A stretch of DNA of 64,000 nt, from positions 57,547,268-57,611,267 of the forward strand of contig CM043944.1 of NCBI GenBank assembly GCA_014529385.2. The letters are read 5' to 3'. The stretch is from Adiantum capillus-veneris. Taxonomy: Eukaryota; Streptophyta; Polypodiopsida; Polypodiales; Pteridaceae. The translations under genes and the position numbers were made by a program. Below are positions 1 through 9,856 of this stretch, piece after piece (the stretch's first letter is position 1; each line of letters opens with the position of its first letter). The notes beneath the pieces were generated by a model that made no database searches, was not told the origin of the DNA, and was given only the letters and a program-made list of their open reading frames with translations.

Positions 1-1160
1 TTGGTTGGTTGGAAAACCTACTGAAAACACCTACTGCAAATGAAGTATCCGGCCTAGTGTTGCACAAGAAAATTAAGCTTCCCACAAGTTTTCTGTATTT
101 TTTAATGTCGACTAAGGGAGAAGAATCTTCCATGGAGAGTTTTGCATTTACCTCCATTGGAGTGCTCACAGGTTTGCAATCTATCATGCCAAAAGCTTTT
201 AGGATCTCTGTTGCATACTTTTGTTGAGAGATGAAGATGCCTTTTGAGGATTGCCAAACCTCAATCCCCAAACAATAATGCAACAAACCTAAGTCTGTCA
301 TTTCGAATTCAGAACTCAAACTCTCACGAGTTTGTTGGATGAGCTCTTTGTGATCACCTGTGATTATCAAGTCATCAACATACAAGATAATAATGACTTG
401 TTTTCCATTCTCTCTAAGTACATATAAATTAGCTTCAGAAGCACTTCTTCTAAAGCCAAGTTTTTTTAAAAAACTTATCAATTCTGACATACCATGCTCT
501 TGGAGACTGTTTCAGGACATATAAAGCCTTCTTCAATCTGCAAACCTTCTGTTTTGAATGGGGTGTCTCAAACCCTGGTGGTTGATTAATATACAATGCT
601 CTTGGGGACTGTTTCAGGCCATACAAAGCCTTCTTCAATCTGCAAACCTTCTTTTTTGAATGGGGTGTCTCAAACCCTGGTGGTTGCTCAATATGCACCT
701 CCTCCTTGAGAATTCCATTCAAAAATGCAGACATGACATCCATTTGGTAAACAAACCATAAATAGATAACAGCAAGAGCAAGCACAAGACAAATAGTTGT
801 CATTCGAGCTGTGGGAGCGAAGGTGTCACTAACATCAAACCCTTCGACTTGAGAGAATCCTTGTGCTACTAACCTGGCTTTGTACTTTTGCAAAGAGCCA
901 TCAGCTTTATGTTTGAGCTTGTACACCCATTTTGTGCCAATGACTTTCTTCTTTGGAGGCCGATCCACTACTTCCCAAGTGTCATTCTTTATGATGCTAT
1001 CGTATTCAAACTGCATCGCTTCCTTCCATTTTGGATCAGCCATGGCCTCGTCGACGGACGCTAGCTTCTCCACAGAGCCCACAATTTCTGTCATGAGAGC
1101 CATGTTGACGATGTGTTCGGAGGCTCTCCTTTGCTTCTCTATTCTCTTTGACCGTCGCAA
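1..1160 (-). pseudogene. Copia-1 reverse transcriptase region (RVT_2 type), broken
   Basis: The minus-strand translation from 1160 down shows the copia RT entry block (WKEAMQFEYDSIIKNDTWEV, then KWVYKLKHKADGSLQKYKAR and QMDVMSAFLNGIL). The catalytic YVDDL motif is encoded near 365-395. An A/T run near 465-475 shifts the frame between the duplicated block and YVDDL. The 5' end of the domain also holds an in-frame 102-bp tandem duplication (separate entry). At the left edge the frame reaches the linker before RNase H, which is cut off by the window. RT copies element RNA into DNA inside virus-like particles in the cytoplasm; this copy is inactive. Confidence 0.9.
496..699 (-). repeat. In-frame 102-bp tandem duplication inside the RT frame
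   Basis: Two direct copies, about 496-597 and 598-699, differ at only a few bases. Both encode the same stretch, beginning PPGFETPHSK and ending in LKQSPRA. The offset is exactly 102 bp (34 codons), so the reading frame is kept. Confidence 0.9.
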
Positions 1161-1244
1161 ACCCCCTTCCTCTTCATGAGGATTGTGAACTTGAGGGTTT
1201 CGAGCATCAAAAAGCTGTTGAGCCCACTTTGGTAGTGGCTTTTC

Positions 1245-1823
1245 CTATGATGCTGCAACAGGTTGGTTAGATTTATTTGAGTCATCATCAGACAACTCCT
1301 CCTCTTGAATTTTTACCTGACTTTGGTCTGGCACACGGTGAGTTATTTCTTCATTTGATGAGAAAGTGGACGAACCTGGTTTCTCCACCGTATGTGTCCC
1401 TTCTTCAAATACCACATCCCGACTTGTGAGTATTTTCTTTGCCTCTGGATCATAGAGTCTATAAGCCTTAGAATCTTCACTATATCCAAGAAATACGCAC
1501 TTCTTGCTTTTGGCTTCTAACTTTGTTCTTTGAGAATCAGGAATAGGAGCATAACAAAAACTCCCAAATGTTTTGAAATGCAAGACTGAAGGTTTCCTAC
1601 CATAATAGGCTTCTTGAGGCGTTTTCCCTTTCAAAGCCTTTGTGTAGCTTCGATTTAGAATGTACACTACTGTACTTACTGCTTCGGCCCAAAAGGAATC
1701 TGGCATAACCTTGGCTTTGAGCATACACCTTGCCATTTCTACCACCGTCCGATTGCGACGCTCCACAATGCTATTTTGTTGTGGTGTGTAAGCCGTCGTT
1801 TTATGCCATGCTCGTTGCAGCAA
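1245..1823 (-). pseudogene. Copia-1 integrase C-terminal part and integrase-RT linker
   Basis: The frame begins near the third catalytic residue of the DDE integrase core (YTPQQNSIVERRNRTVVEMA, Glu in VERRN), continues through FWAEAVSTVVYILNRS and the GYSEDSKAYRLYDP block typical of copia integrase C-termini, and ends in an acidic linker. It is offset from the upstream integrase frame (1810-2800), so a frameshift lies near 1815. It ends at a stop at 1245, upstream of the RT frame, with which it shares phase. Confidence 0.9.
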
Positions 1824-2800
1824 TTGTTGAATTCATTTGAGATGAATTCTCCTCCTCGATCTGTGTGAAGCTTCTTCACCTTCTTTCCTGTTTCATTTTC
1901 TACAAGCTTTTGCCACATTTTAAACTTTCCAAAAGCTTCAGACTTCTCACGAATGAAATACACCCACAAAAAGTAGAAAGATCCACCTAAAGCAGATGTA
2001 GATATTTTTCCACAGAGATCTGCGTGTACCAACTCTAGAGGAGACTGAGCTCGATTACTACTCTCTTGTGGAAATGCCTTTCTTTGTTGCTTGCCCATCA
2101 TGCAAGCTTCACAAACTTCATTCATCTCTGAGATTTGAGGCAAGTGTGCTACCATCCCTGATTTTTGCATCTCTTTTAGCACAACAATGCTTAAGTGACC
2201 AAATCTCTCATGCCATAATTGAGTTGTACCTTTTTCTGTAGTGACCGTAAGTGCAGAAAGTTCGTAGAGGTTGTTGCGCCTTACACCCTTTCCCACTATG
2301 TTGCCTTTAGAATCCGGGATTTCTGCTCCATTTTTCTTGAAACGGACTTCAAGATCACGATCAGTGATTGCAGCAATGGACAAAAAATTCTTCTTGATTT
2401 GAGGCACGTACAACACATTAGAGAGCTCTTTAGTTTCACCTGTAGCTGCTAAAAAAGAAATTGTCCCAGGCCCTTCGGCTGGACATTTGGCATTATTCCC
2501 AACAATTACACTTATGGGTTCCTGTAGAGGCTTCCAAGAACTATACCAGTCTTTCTTACTAGTCATATGTCGGGATGCACCACTATCTAGAATCCAAGAA
2601 CCATCAACAAGCGGAGTTTGTGATGATGAGCATACCTCTTCTATGATAGCCCATAGTTCAAGGTCTGTTTCAGCATTGTTGGCGAATTCTCTTTCCTTCC
2701 AAGAAGCTTTCATGGTGCCGTTCTTCTCATCTGCTTTCTTCTTTCTACAGTCTTTAACAGCATGATCCTTCTTGTCACAGTAAAAACAGCTACCTGAAAA
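1810..2800 (-). pseudogene. Copia-1 zinc knuckle, aspartic protease and integrase N-part
   Basis: From right to left: a CCHC zinc knuckle (CFYCDKKDHAVKDC, near 2748-2789), the protease active site WILDSGASRHMT (near 2565-2603), the GAG-pre-integrase zinc-binding segment (LWHERFGHLS ... CEACMMGKQ) and the start of the integrase core. The protease Asp-Ser-Gly is intact. In the core the segment that normally carries the first catalytic Asp (an F-I/T-DD type motif between GGSFYF and WVYFIREKS) is missing, an apparent in-frame deletion of about ten codons near 1965-1985. The second Asp survives (LHTDRGGEF). The frame then shifts near 1815. Confidence 0.9.
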
Positions 2801-2902
2801 TTTCCTCTTCTTAGGCTTCTTCTTAGAAGCATTTGACGTAGTCCCCTTGCCTTTTGCATTGGCTGTGAAGGCAGCATCACCTCCACCATCCCTGGTTCTG
2901 AG

Positions 2903-3583
2903 TCATAGCTCCTCTTCAAGCAATATTGCACTTAGTTCTTCAAACATAAGAGGGGTTGGACGAACCTGAGTGTTGAGTGCCGTAACGAGACCATCATATC
3001 TCGCCAGAAGTATGCGAATGGAGCGTCGAGCTAAATCTTCTAGAGAAATAGCCACACCAACGGCAACTAATTGATCTTGGAGGTCCTTAATCCACTTGAT
3101 GAAGGCATCCACTTTCTCTCCATCAGCAAGTTTCTAAGCAGCAAGTTGATTTTCCAGATTTTGAATCCTGGTGTGATTGTGCGCCTCATATTGGCGAGCC
3201 AATATGTTCCAAGCTTCATGTGCTTTAGTGGTATGCTGAATCAAAGTGAGGACAGAATCACTTACACACATGACAACGGCGCATAATGCATCTGCATTCC
3301 TTCTTTTCCAAGCACGTAGAAGAGTAGCATCCGGGGGAATTACAATGCTTGGATTTGCTGGATCATTTGTTGCAGTGTGCTCCGGGTTTGCACCATTTGA
3401 CCCCAACACCATATCCAACAATTCATATGAATCTAGAATTGTAGAAATTTTGAATTTCCACAATGTGTAGTTGGTGCTGTCAAGATTTCCTTCGGTGAAT
3501 GCTAGTGGACGAATTCGAAGCGGAGTAGCACCTGCAACGGCACTTGAAGATGCCGACATAATTGATTTTGCAAAGTAATACAA
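2903..3583 (-). pseudogene. Copia-1 gag (capsid-like), two in-frame stops
   Basis: A single frame runs from about 3583 to 2903 with a UBN2-type copia gag pattern (NYTLWKFKISTILDSYELLD, later AHEAWNILARQYEAHN). It is interrupted by TAG near 3132 and TGA near 2907, after which the same frame continues into the zinc knuckle. Both stops can arise from single C-to-T changes. Likely start is the ATG of MSASSSA. Gag forms the virus-like particle in the family. Confidence 0.88.
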
Positions 3584-3618
3584 GTACTTCTCGTACTTTC
3601 TTAGCTACGAGCACCTAT

Positions 3619-3630
3619 AGCTATGATACC
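3619..3630 (-). other. Primer-binding site, initiator-Met tRNA type
   Basis: The minus strand reads TGGTATCATAGC just inside the LTR end at 3632, one base different from the canonical TGGTATCAGAGC complementary to the 3' end of initiator Met tRNA. It fixes the orientation and the LTR boundary. Confidence 0.88.
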
Positions 3631-3631
3631 A

Positions 3632-4320
3632 TGTAAGAAATGCGGAATACAATAAGGATCTAGTAGCAAGGAGAGTAGAGAGAGACACGATGCAAAGTAG
3701 ATTAGTGGCAAATCAAAAACTTTAGATTAGCACACTATACAAATTGATGGCGTCATCCACCCATGCGCTCTCAAGGTAGAGCTTAGATGGCGATTTAGAC
3801 AACTAGAGCAAGTGAATACAAGGGACTAATAATCCTTACACAAGGATGTGCTGTGTGCGTCAAGTGTGCACACCATTCTACCAAAATACTCATGAAAAGG
3901 CCTCCTTATATAGTTGTAAGGGAGCCTCTAAACGCCCATGTGCAGCCGCGCTTAGATAGCCAAGTCCAAGTAGGACTCTCCCATGCACCCATGTGTAGCC
4001 ACTTTTGGGTAGACAAGTCCTCCTAGAAATCGGCCATCGGCCAAGGAAATCTGGCCACTGGCCAAAGACCACCGCCTGCCGACCACCGACCAAACACCAT
4101 GGACCACCGGCCACCGGCCACCGGACGGCCATTTTCTGATTGTCTTTCGGCCATCGTCTGGCCAAGATATTCCGGCGAAAAGGAATATGAGGCCCCAAAG
4201 TTGCCCCTGAATTTTCTCCGTACCACCCACGATCACAAATAGAGATCTCATCAGCGTGCATAGCTGGAATCCACCAAATATATGTGCACCATTGGCTTCT
4301 CCTCATATGGGGGCCTTACA
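3632..4320 (-). repeat. 5' LTR of Copia-1 (689 bp)
   Basis: The plus strand begins TGTAAG at 3632 and ends CTTACA at 4320, matching inverted termini with TG...CA. The right end precedes unrelated gypsy DNA. A TATA-like stretch (plus strand CCTTATATAG near 3902) lies where transcription toward the left would start. The LTR contains a GGCCA-rich minisatellite. Its last 25 or so bases (...CTCCTCATATGGGGGCCTTACA) closely resemble an internal segment of element C's LTR, so the two families share LTR modules. Confidence 0.9.
4020..4140. repeat. GGCCA-rich minisatellite in Copia-1 LTR
   Basis: Degenerate tandem units of 6-7 bases (GGCCACC, GGCCATC, GGCCACT) run for about 110 bp. Similar arrays lie at the same LTR position in both LTRs of element C. 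Confidence 0.85.
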
Positions 4321-4422
4321 AACTATGCAACATATATTGTGGTGGCAAAACTTAGAGAGGTGGGCATTGCAAGTATACCAATAAACCCATACGCGGCTGG
4401 CTCAACCATTGAGATGGCATGC

Positions 4423-5478
4423 CTAGTAGCCATGTCCTTGACTAGCTTCTTCATTCCACCTTTGCCAAAGTTTGTACAAGAGCTTACCTGTTTCACTTAA
4501 GTGAATTTTGCCATCTTTAAAGAAAACAAGCTCCTTTTTCAAAGCATCTTTAAAACTTTCACAATCCCTCCTTCCATGCTTAGTACTATCAGACCATATG
4601 CATCTATTTACAAAACCTTCTCTACTTTGAGGTCGTTGCACTATAGATTGACCTGATGGTTGCCCCTTCTCTTCTTGCCTTGTAAGATTTAACTTCAATT
4701 CTTGCATTCCCTTAACAATATCATCAAGGATAGATTTTTCACTCTTTGGAACCACAATCATAGGCTTCATGGGATTCTCCGGAACACTTGGGGCTTGAGT
4801 AGGGTTGATGATCATCTTGTCTCTTTGTCGTTGTCGCTTGGCTAGGAGTGAAATTGCATCTTCGACCTCATTCCAATAAGTTTTTAAGCCCTGTTTTGCA
4901 TCCTTATCCTCAAGCAATAACTCTCACTTCTCTTGAATCTCTTTGCCTACATCTTGCAAAAAGAGATCTCTCTTCTTTGAGTTTAGGGTAGCCTTCTTAG
5001 TCCTTGAAAGTTGATCATAGTGGGGTTCAAATTCCCTTAGCAGTCCGGTAGGCGAAAGTCCCTCTTTTGGCCTAACTACCCACTCTAGAAAAGTCCTCTT
5101 TGTCACCCTTTTGGAGTCTTCCATGAAATACTCTTCTTTCAAGGATAATTTGAATGCTTCCCAAGTTTCCCCACGCTCATTTCTAATTCCCCTTACATGC
5201 TCTCTAATCTCAGGAACCATAGCTAGTTCAAAACTTTGTACCATCTCTGCTTCGGGCACTCGATGAAGCTCCATTTCCTTTACATATCCACAAAGATACT
5301 TTGTTACATATTTACATTTAAATTGTTCCATTTTATTCACCACAAATTGAAGCGCTTTAGTTTAGGAAAGCTCCCTCCTTTCCGCAACTTGCTACTACTG
5401 CATAAACACCGCAAAAGCTTGAAACATTTGCATTGTGACTGGATCAAACGAAACCCCCTGTTGCTCTTGTTGCTCCAT
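4423..5478 (-). pseudogene. Element A gag, several in-frame stops
   Basis: ATG at 5478 starts MEQQEQQGVSFDPVTMQM. The same frame is kept to 4423, giving about 350 codons, but is closed by two adjacent TAG codons near 5405, a TAA near 5377 and a TGA at about 4924. The central part (WEAFKLSLKEEYF ... EFEPHYDQLS) matches the retrotransposon gag fold of plant Ty3/gypsy elements. The C-terminal part has a Cys/His stretch near 4565-4605 (CIWSDSTKHGRRDC) resembling a zinc knuckle with one Cys replaced. The frame ends about 100 bp before the copia insertion. Confidence 0.85.
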
Positions 5479-5561
5479 AGCTTTAAAACTTTGTTTTGAG
5501 ACCTTCAATGAAGCTTTTTAACACTCACCCTAGCCTACTTTGCGTCGGTTTCATAAAAATG

Positions 5562-6586
5562 TGTCAAGAAGTACGCAGTGCGACTAGGAAAGCGCCGGGC
5601 CTCTAACTATGAGGATTCATAGAAAATTCAAGCAAGACATAGATGATTTGAAGCCAAAAACACACTAAAAAAGAATAAAACTCTAGTTATGAAAGCTTAA
5701 CTTTGAAAAAGAACCAAGATCACCTCAAAACTCTTGTGTGTGTGATGATTTGGTGTAGCCTCACTGCCAATTACACAGTTGCAGTGCTCTTTCGCCCTGA
5801 TAAAACCCCTACACAAACGCTTCAATTCTCCATTGTATCCATTTCATGGAAGCTTCAAAACTTCATTATTCATTCCCAAGTAGGTATTTGAAGAGGGGAA
5901 ACCCTAATTGGTGGCCTCACAACTTCGAATACAGGGTTAGAACAGCACGGGACTACACTAGCTTACCTTAGGTGCACGCTTTGTATCCCTTCACTAAGGA
6001 GCTTATAATGCTGATATTTCTCTTCTAAAATTTTCCCTCACTCCTCATAGTCACGGCACCGTGAGTGATGTGGCATTTTGAGCCATTTTTTACCGTTTTA
6101 TGACCATTTTTGGTCAATTTTAGCCCAAAAATACCATTTTTTGCCCGTAAAAAGCCCAAACGAGTTGGGAAAAATCTCTAAAATTACAAAAAACTCCCAT
6201 TGGGCTTAAATTTCATCTTGAACCTCATTTTTTCACTTAGCAAGCACTTTGGATGCATCTCTTACGCCTGTGCATGAAACCTGCTATTTTTGGCCGAGAT
6301 CGCCTGCATTGAACTTTCTAGGCAAAACGAGCGTGCCACTTTGATACACTTGACATTTTTACATTTCTAAAGAAAAATAGGCATATTTTTAATGTGATAA
6401 GATATGCTTCAATGCCATGTCTAGGTCCTCGCTGTCTCGGCAACGTATATACAGAGCTGCAACCGTGGCATCTATTTTCGCATGTATCACACTATGTACA
6501 TCATAGCATTTGGTCCCACACAAAAAAAGCATTGAGAGTGAGGTAGATATTTTAGTTTCATTGTATGCACGTGCCACAACATGACA
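5562..6586 (-). repeat. 5' LTR of gypsy element A (1,025 bp)
   Basis: The plus strand starts TGTCAAGAAG at 5562 and ends ACATGACA at 6586, giving TGTC...GACA termini on the minus strand. It aligns along its whole length with 56851-57872 on the opposite strand (1,022 bp), roughly nine in ten bases identical by eye, and both ends agree exactly. A cluster of TTTTTGGC-like short motifs lies near 6080-6160. No convincing standard primer site is visible next to 5561. Confidence 0.9.
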
Positions 6587-7340
6587 CCAAGCAAAGAATT
6601 TTATTTGTATGCTCAGCTTGTCCATTTTCTTGTGGGTGATAGGGAGTCAATTTGTTATGGATTCATTAGGCAGATACTCAATTACCTCATTGAGGAAATG
6701 AGTTCCCCTATCACTAAAAATTTCTATTGGTAGTCCATGTCTTGTGAACACATTCTCATACAAGAATGCGGTTGTGGTTATGGCATCATTCTTTTGGGTT
6801 GCTTTAGCCTTTGCCCACTTGGTCAAATAGACCGTAGCTACAATAATATATTGAGCTTGGGTTCTATAAGCAGGTGGCTATATTAGGCCAACAAAGTCTA
6901 TACCCGATTTTGCAAAATCTCTAGCTCCCATCATTGGACTTAAAGGCATGCTATCTACACGGGTTGGCCACCATATGCCTGCCATTAAGATTGCTCTTGC
7001 GGTGGTTTCACTCGAAAAGTGACCTCCAGCTAACCCAGCATGTGCTTGTTCTATAATGGGAATATATTTGCCTTCATTTGCACAAAGACGCAGATGTTGA
7101 TCTTTTCCTCTTCAATATAATTGGTTTACAATAAGAGCAGAGTCTCTTGCTTCAATTTCAATTGCTCTTTGGTGGCATTTACTCATATCCTCAGGAAATG
7201 TTCGGTTTGATAAGTAAGTAACTAGATAGTTACACCACTTAGGAACAAGTGATATCTGAAACAATGTCACATGAGGTATGGGTGCTTGTTTCTGGCATTG
7301 AGGACATTTTTTAACAAATGAGTGAACATCACTCCTCATA
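6587..7340 (-). pseudogene. Element B integrase, N-terminal zinc domain and core, truncated
   Basis: Near 7280-7330 the frame encodes the second half of the HHCC zinc domain (KKCPQCQKQA). The last 60 bp before element A encode the end of the catalytic core, LTPYHPQENGQAEHTNKIL, with the catalytic Glu in QAE. A's LTR follows at once, so the integrase C-terminal domain is cut off. Between them the translation needs several frame changes. The matching C-terminal continuation of this family is found on the plus strand at 57873. Confidence 0.85.
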
Positions 7341-8271
7341 GTTGGCCAAAATGAAGTCCCACTATGGTAATATGTGCTTGACTTAGGTATTGGGTTTTCT
7401 CCTCAGGATTAATGCACAAAAGAAATATTCCAAATTGATTTCTTTGTATAGCCTTCCAGCTAGTAATTGATACATAGCCAATTGCTCAATTAATCCGATT
7501 GTAATAGGAAGTGGTATTTTTGAATCCACTTGAGCTATGATCATCAGTGATACCATATTTTTTTACCATCAAGGTATCATTTCTATGGAGAAAATATATG
7601 CATTTGGTAGATCATCGTCTACTCCCTTTGGTGGTTCTCCTGAAATAATCCTTGACAAATGATCTTCTTTTTTATGAGTGGTGCCCTTTTTCACAACTAC
7701 AGTGAAATCAAATTCCAAAAGAATGATGAACCATCTCACTATTCTTCTTGTGTTGCATGGCTTGTTGGACAAAGTAAAATAAGGCTTGGTGGTCCACAAA
7801 GAATACAAATTTGTTAGCTAATAGGTAATGTTTATGCTTTTTTTATGGCATAGATCATTCATAATCCTTCTCTTTCGGTGGTTGTATAATTTTTCTCTAT
7901 CATAGTCCTGGTGGACCTAGGATACACCCAATGGCCAAATTGGAAGCATCTACATGTATGTGGAATATCTTATTCCAATCTGGTGCTTTCAATATTGAAG
8001 CTAGAGTGAGAGATTGCTTAAGCTTCATGAAGGATTCTTCACACTCATCCGTCCATTCAAAGAGTGTAATCAAGTTGTACATGGGTTTTGCAATTATAGT
8101 GTACATGTAAATGAATCGCCTGTGATATCCACAATGTCCCATGAAAGCTTGAACCCCTTTGACTGTTGTTGATCTAAGCAAATCAACAATAACATGAAAT
8201 TTATCTTTATCATCAGTAGCTATGCCGTTTTTAGACACTCTATGTCCAAGAATGTTTCCTTGTCTGCCCAT
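7341..8271 (-). pseudogene. Element B RNase H and connection region
   Basis: The minus translation begins with the gypsy RT thumb/connection block (GHRVSKNGIATDDKDK, GVQAFMGHCGYHRRFI) and reaches the RNase H entry FHIHVDASNLAIGCIL, with the first catalytic Asp in HVDAS. It continues as RRIVRWFIILLEFDFTVV and DHLSRI, the RNase H C-terminus. Frame changes and a gap lie near 7810-7900. RNase H removes RNA from RNA:DNA hybrids during reverse transcription. Confidence 0.87.
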
Positions 8272-8979
8272 AAATGTGCACTTTTTAGGATTTAAGCAAA
8301 TCCTATAAAGTCTACATTTTTGGATACCTTTTTTAGGTGGTTAAAATGATCAGCCTGGATTGATGAATGTACACATAGATCATCCATATATGCTTCCAAG
8401 AAATTCCAAAGGTATTCTTTCAAAGCATGGCTCATCAATCTTTGAAAGGTGGCAGGAGCATTAGTTAACCCAAAATTCCTAACCCCATAGGCAAAAATAC
8501 CCCATTCAGTTACAAAGGCAGCTTTATATTGATCTTTGGGGTCAACCAAAAGTTAATTGTATCCCGAAAAGACATCTTAAAAGCTATAAGTTTCTTTCCC
8601 TACAACTCATTCTAAAACATGCTCAGTAATTGGAAGAGGAAAGTTGTCTCTAATAGTAGTTGCATTCACTTTCTTGAGATTGAGACACACCCTTAATTTT
8701 TCATTTTTCTTGGGTACTATCACAATTGGAGACACCCAATCTGTGTGTTCAATTTCATAAACGAATTCGGCTTCCTTTAGCTTTTCTATCTCCTCTTTGA
8801 TCTTTTTGGAAAATGTCTCATTATAAGTGTATGGTCTTTGTATGCTTGGTTTTGCATCATCTCTCATAGGTATGGTATGTTGATCAACACCCTTGAGATC
8901 CTTACAAGACCAAGAAAAGATATCTCGGTATTATTTTAGTAAGCTTAACAAAAGCTCTTCTTCTTCTTCAGTCAGGTTG
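8272..8979 (-). pseudogene. Element B reverse transcriptase, fragmented
   Basis: Two frames, 8867-8607 and 8549-8292, carry the gypsy RT motifs: VSPIVIVPKKNEKLRVCLN, then [18 protein letters not shown] and the catalytic LEAYMDDLCVHS (Met-Asp-Asp). The stretch between them (8550-8606) has a stop and a frame change. The N-terminal end runs right up to the insertion of C at 8979. Confidence 0.88.
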
Positions 8980-9065
8980 TGTTAGGAAATAAGACGTAGC
9001 TAAATAGATAATTGAGTAGATTACTTAATGGAGAGAGACAGATTTATATACACGAGATTATAGAG

Positions 9066-9069
<4 letters not shown>

Positions 9070-9100
<31 letters not shown>
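9070..9100. repeat. AG dinucleotide microsatellite in C 3' LTR
   Basis: An uninterrupted AG run of about 15 units. The matching run in the other LTR (13899-13934) is longer by a few units, so the array has changed length since insertion. Confidence 0.95.
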
Positions 9101-9104
<4 letters not shown>

Positions 9105-9424
9105 CACGATATACGTGGTTCACCCAATGTGGGCTACGTCCACGGGAAAGTAGTCACTCAATGGCTTTAGTACTTCAAAACAAGAAGTAGTTTACAAAGG
9201 GATTATACCCTTAATGGAGCTCCCGCCTTGCTTCACTCTCACCACCTCACACTCACCTTGTTGCATCAACTTCACACTATGGAATGTGTGTAGAAATGCC
9301 CTCCTTTTATAGGCCAAAACGGCTACCCTCTCTTATGAGAGACAGCCATGTGTAGCCGCCCTTGTGCGAATAAGTCCAAATCGGACCCTCCAATCCGCCC
9401 ATGTATGGCCGCCCTTGAGAAGAC

Positions 9425-9545
9425 AAGTCCGCTTTTGATTTCGGCCACTGGCCATTGAATTCGGCCACCGGCCACCGGCCATTGACTTTCGACCACCGGC
9501 CATCGGCCATTGACTACCGGCCACCGGCCAACCGACCGGTTGTTT
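9425..9545. repeat. GGCCA-rich minisatellite in C 3' LTR
   Basis: Degenerate units built on GGCCA (GGCCACC, GGCCATT, GGCCATC) for about 115 bp. Confidence 0.87.
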
Positions 9546-9796
9546 TCCGACCACTTTTTGGCTACCGTCCGGCCATAATATTCCGGCGAAAAAGAATATT
9601 CTGGCGAAAAAGAAGTCTAGGGGGCCTCCGCCCCCGAGGCCTTTAAAGTTGCCCTTGATTCTTGTTGGTGAAAATTTTGGTTTCCGGTGAGTGATTTTCC
9701 TTCACGCACAATGGCTTCTCCTCATAATGGGGGCCTTACAAATGTGCGCTTTTACCACAGAAAATTACAAGGGTAAATCAGGCTCCATACTTAACA

Positions 9797-9811
9797 ATCT
9801 CCCACTTGGAG
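9797..9811 (-). other. Polypurine tract of element C
   Basis: The minus strand reads CCAAGTGGGAGATTG immediately before the 3' LTR, the purine-rich primer for second-strand synthesis expected at this position. Confidence 0.8.
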
Positions 9812-9856
9812 ACTGATCTCCAAACCAAACCTGTGACTGCTTTCCATTCTGGCTTC

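Larger units (their letters stand above)
1..4320 (-). mobile_element. Copia-1: partial Ty1/copia retrotransposon, 5' LTR to RT
   Basis: Read on the minus strand the order is LTR (4320-3632), primer-binding site, gag, zinc knuckle, protease, integrase, reverse transcriptase, which is the Ty1/copia order (integrase before RT). RNase H and the 3' LTR lie beyond the left edge. All coding parts are broken by stops, frameshifts, a deletion and a tandem duplication, so this copy cannot be autonomous. Its LTR abuts gypsy element A at 4320/4321, so it is inserted in A and is younger than A. The left target duplication is outside the window. Confidence 0.93.
4321..6586 (-). mobile_element. Gypsy element A: 5' LTR and gag, interrupted by Copia-1
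   Basis: Minus-strand order is LTR (6586-5562), short leader, gag (5478-4423), then Copia-1 at 4320. Pol and 3' LTR would lie left of the window. The right boundary at 6586/6587 is an exact TG terminus directly against an integrase reading frame of element B, so A inserted into B. The same LTR family occurs on the plus strand at 56851-57872. Confidence 0.87.
8980..9796 (-). repeat. 3' LTR of element C (817 bp)
   Basis: Starts TGTTAGG and ends CTTAACA on the plus strand. It contains an AG microsatellite (9070-9100), a TATA box on the minus strand near 9303-9310, and the GGCCA minisatellite (9425-9545). Confidence 0.96.

Noticed and set aside
450-1160. RT repeat as two separate RT genes
   Set aside because: The second copy is a 102-bp in-frame tandem duplication within a single domain.
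3890-4306. 138-codon frame rich in Trp, Arg and Gly as a gene
   Set aside because: It is the GGCCA minisatellite read in frame; the same artefact appears at 9307-9554 and 14141-14525.
4321-8979. One gypsy element with gag downstream of pol (rearranged gene order)
   Set aside because: The exact LTR terminus at 6586/6587 inside an integrase frame shows two nested elements.
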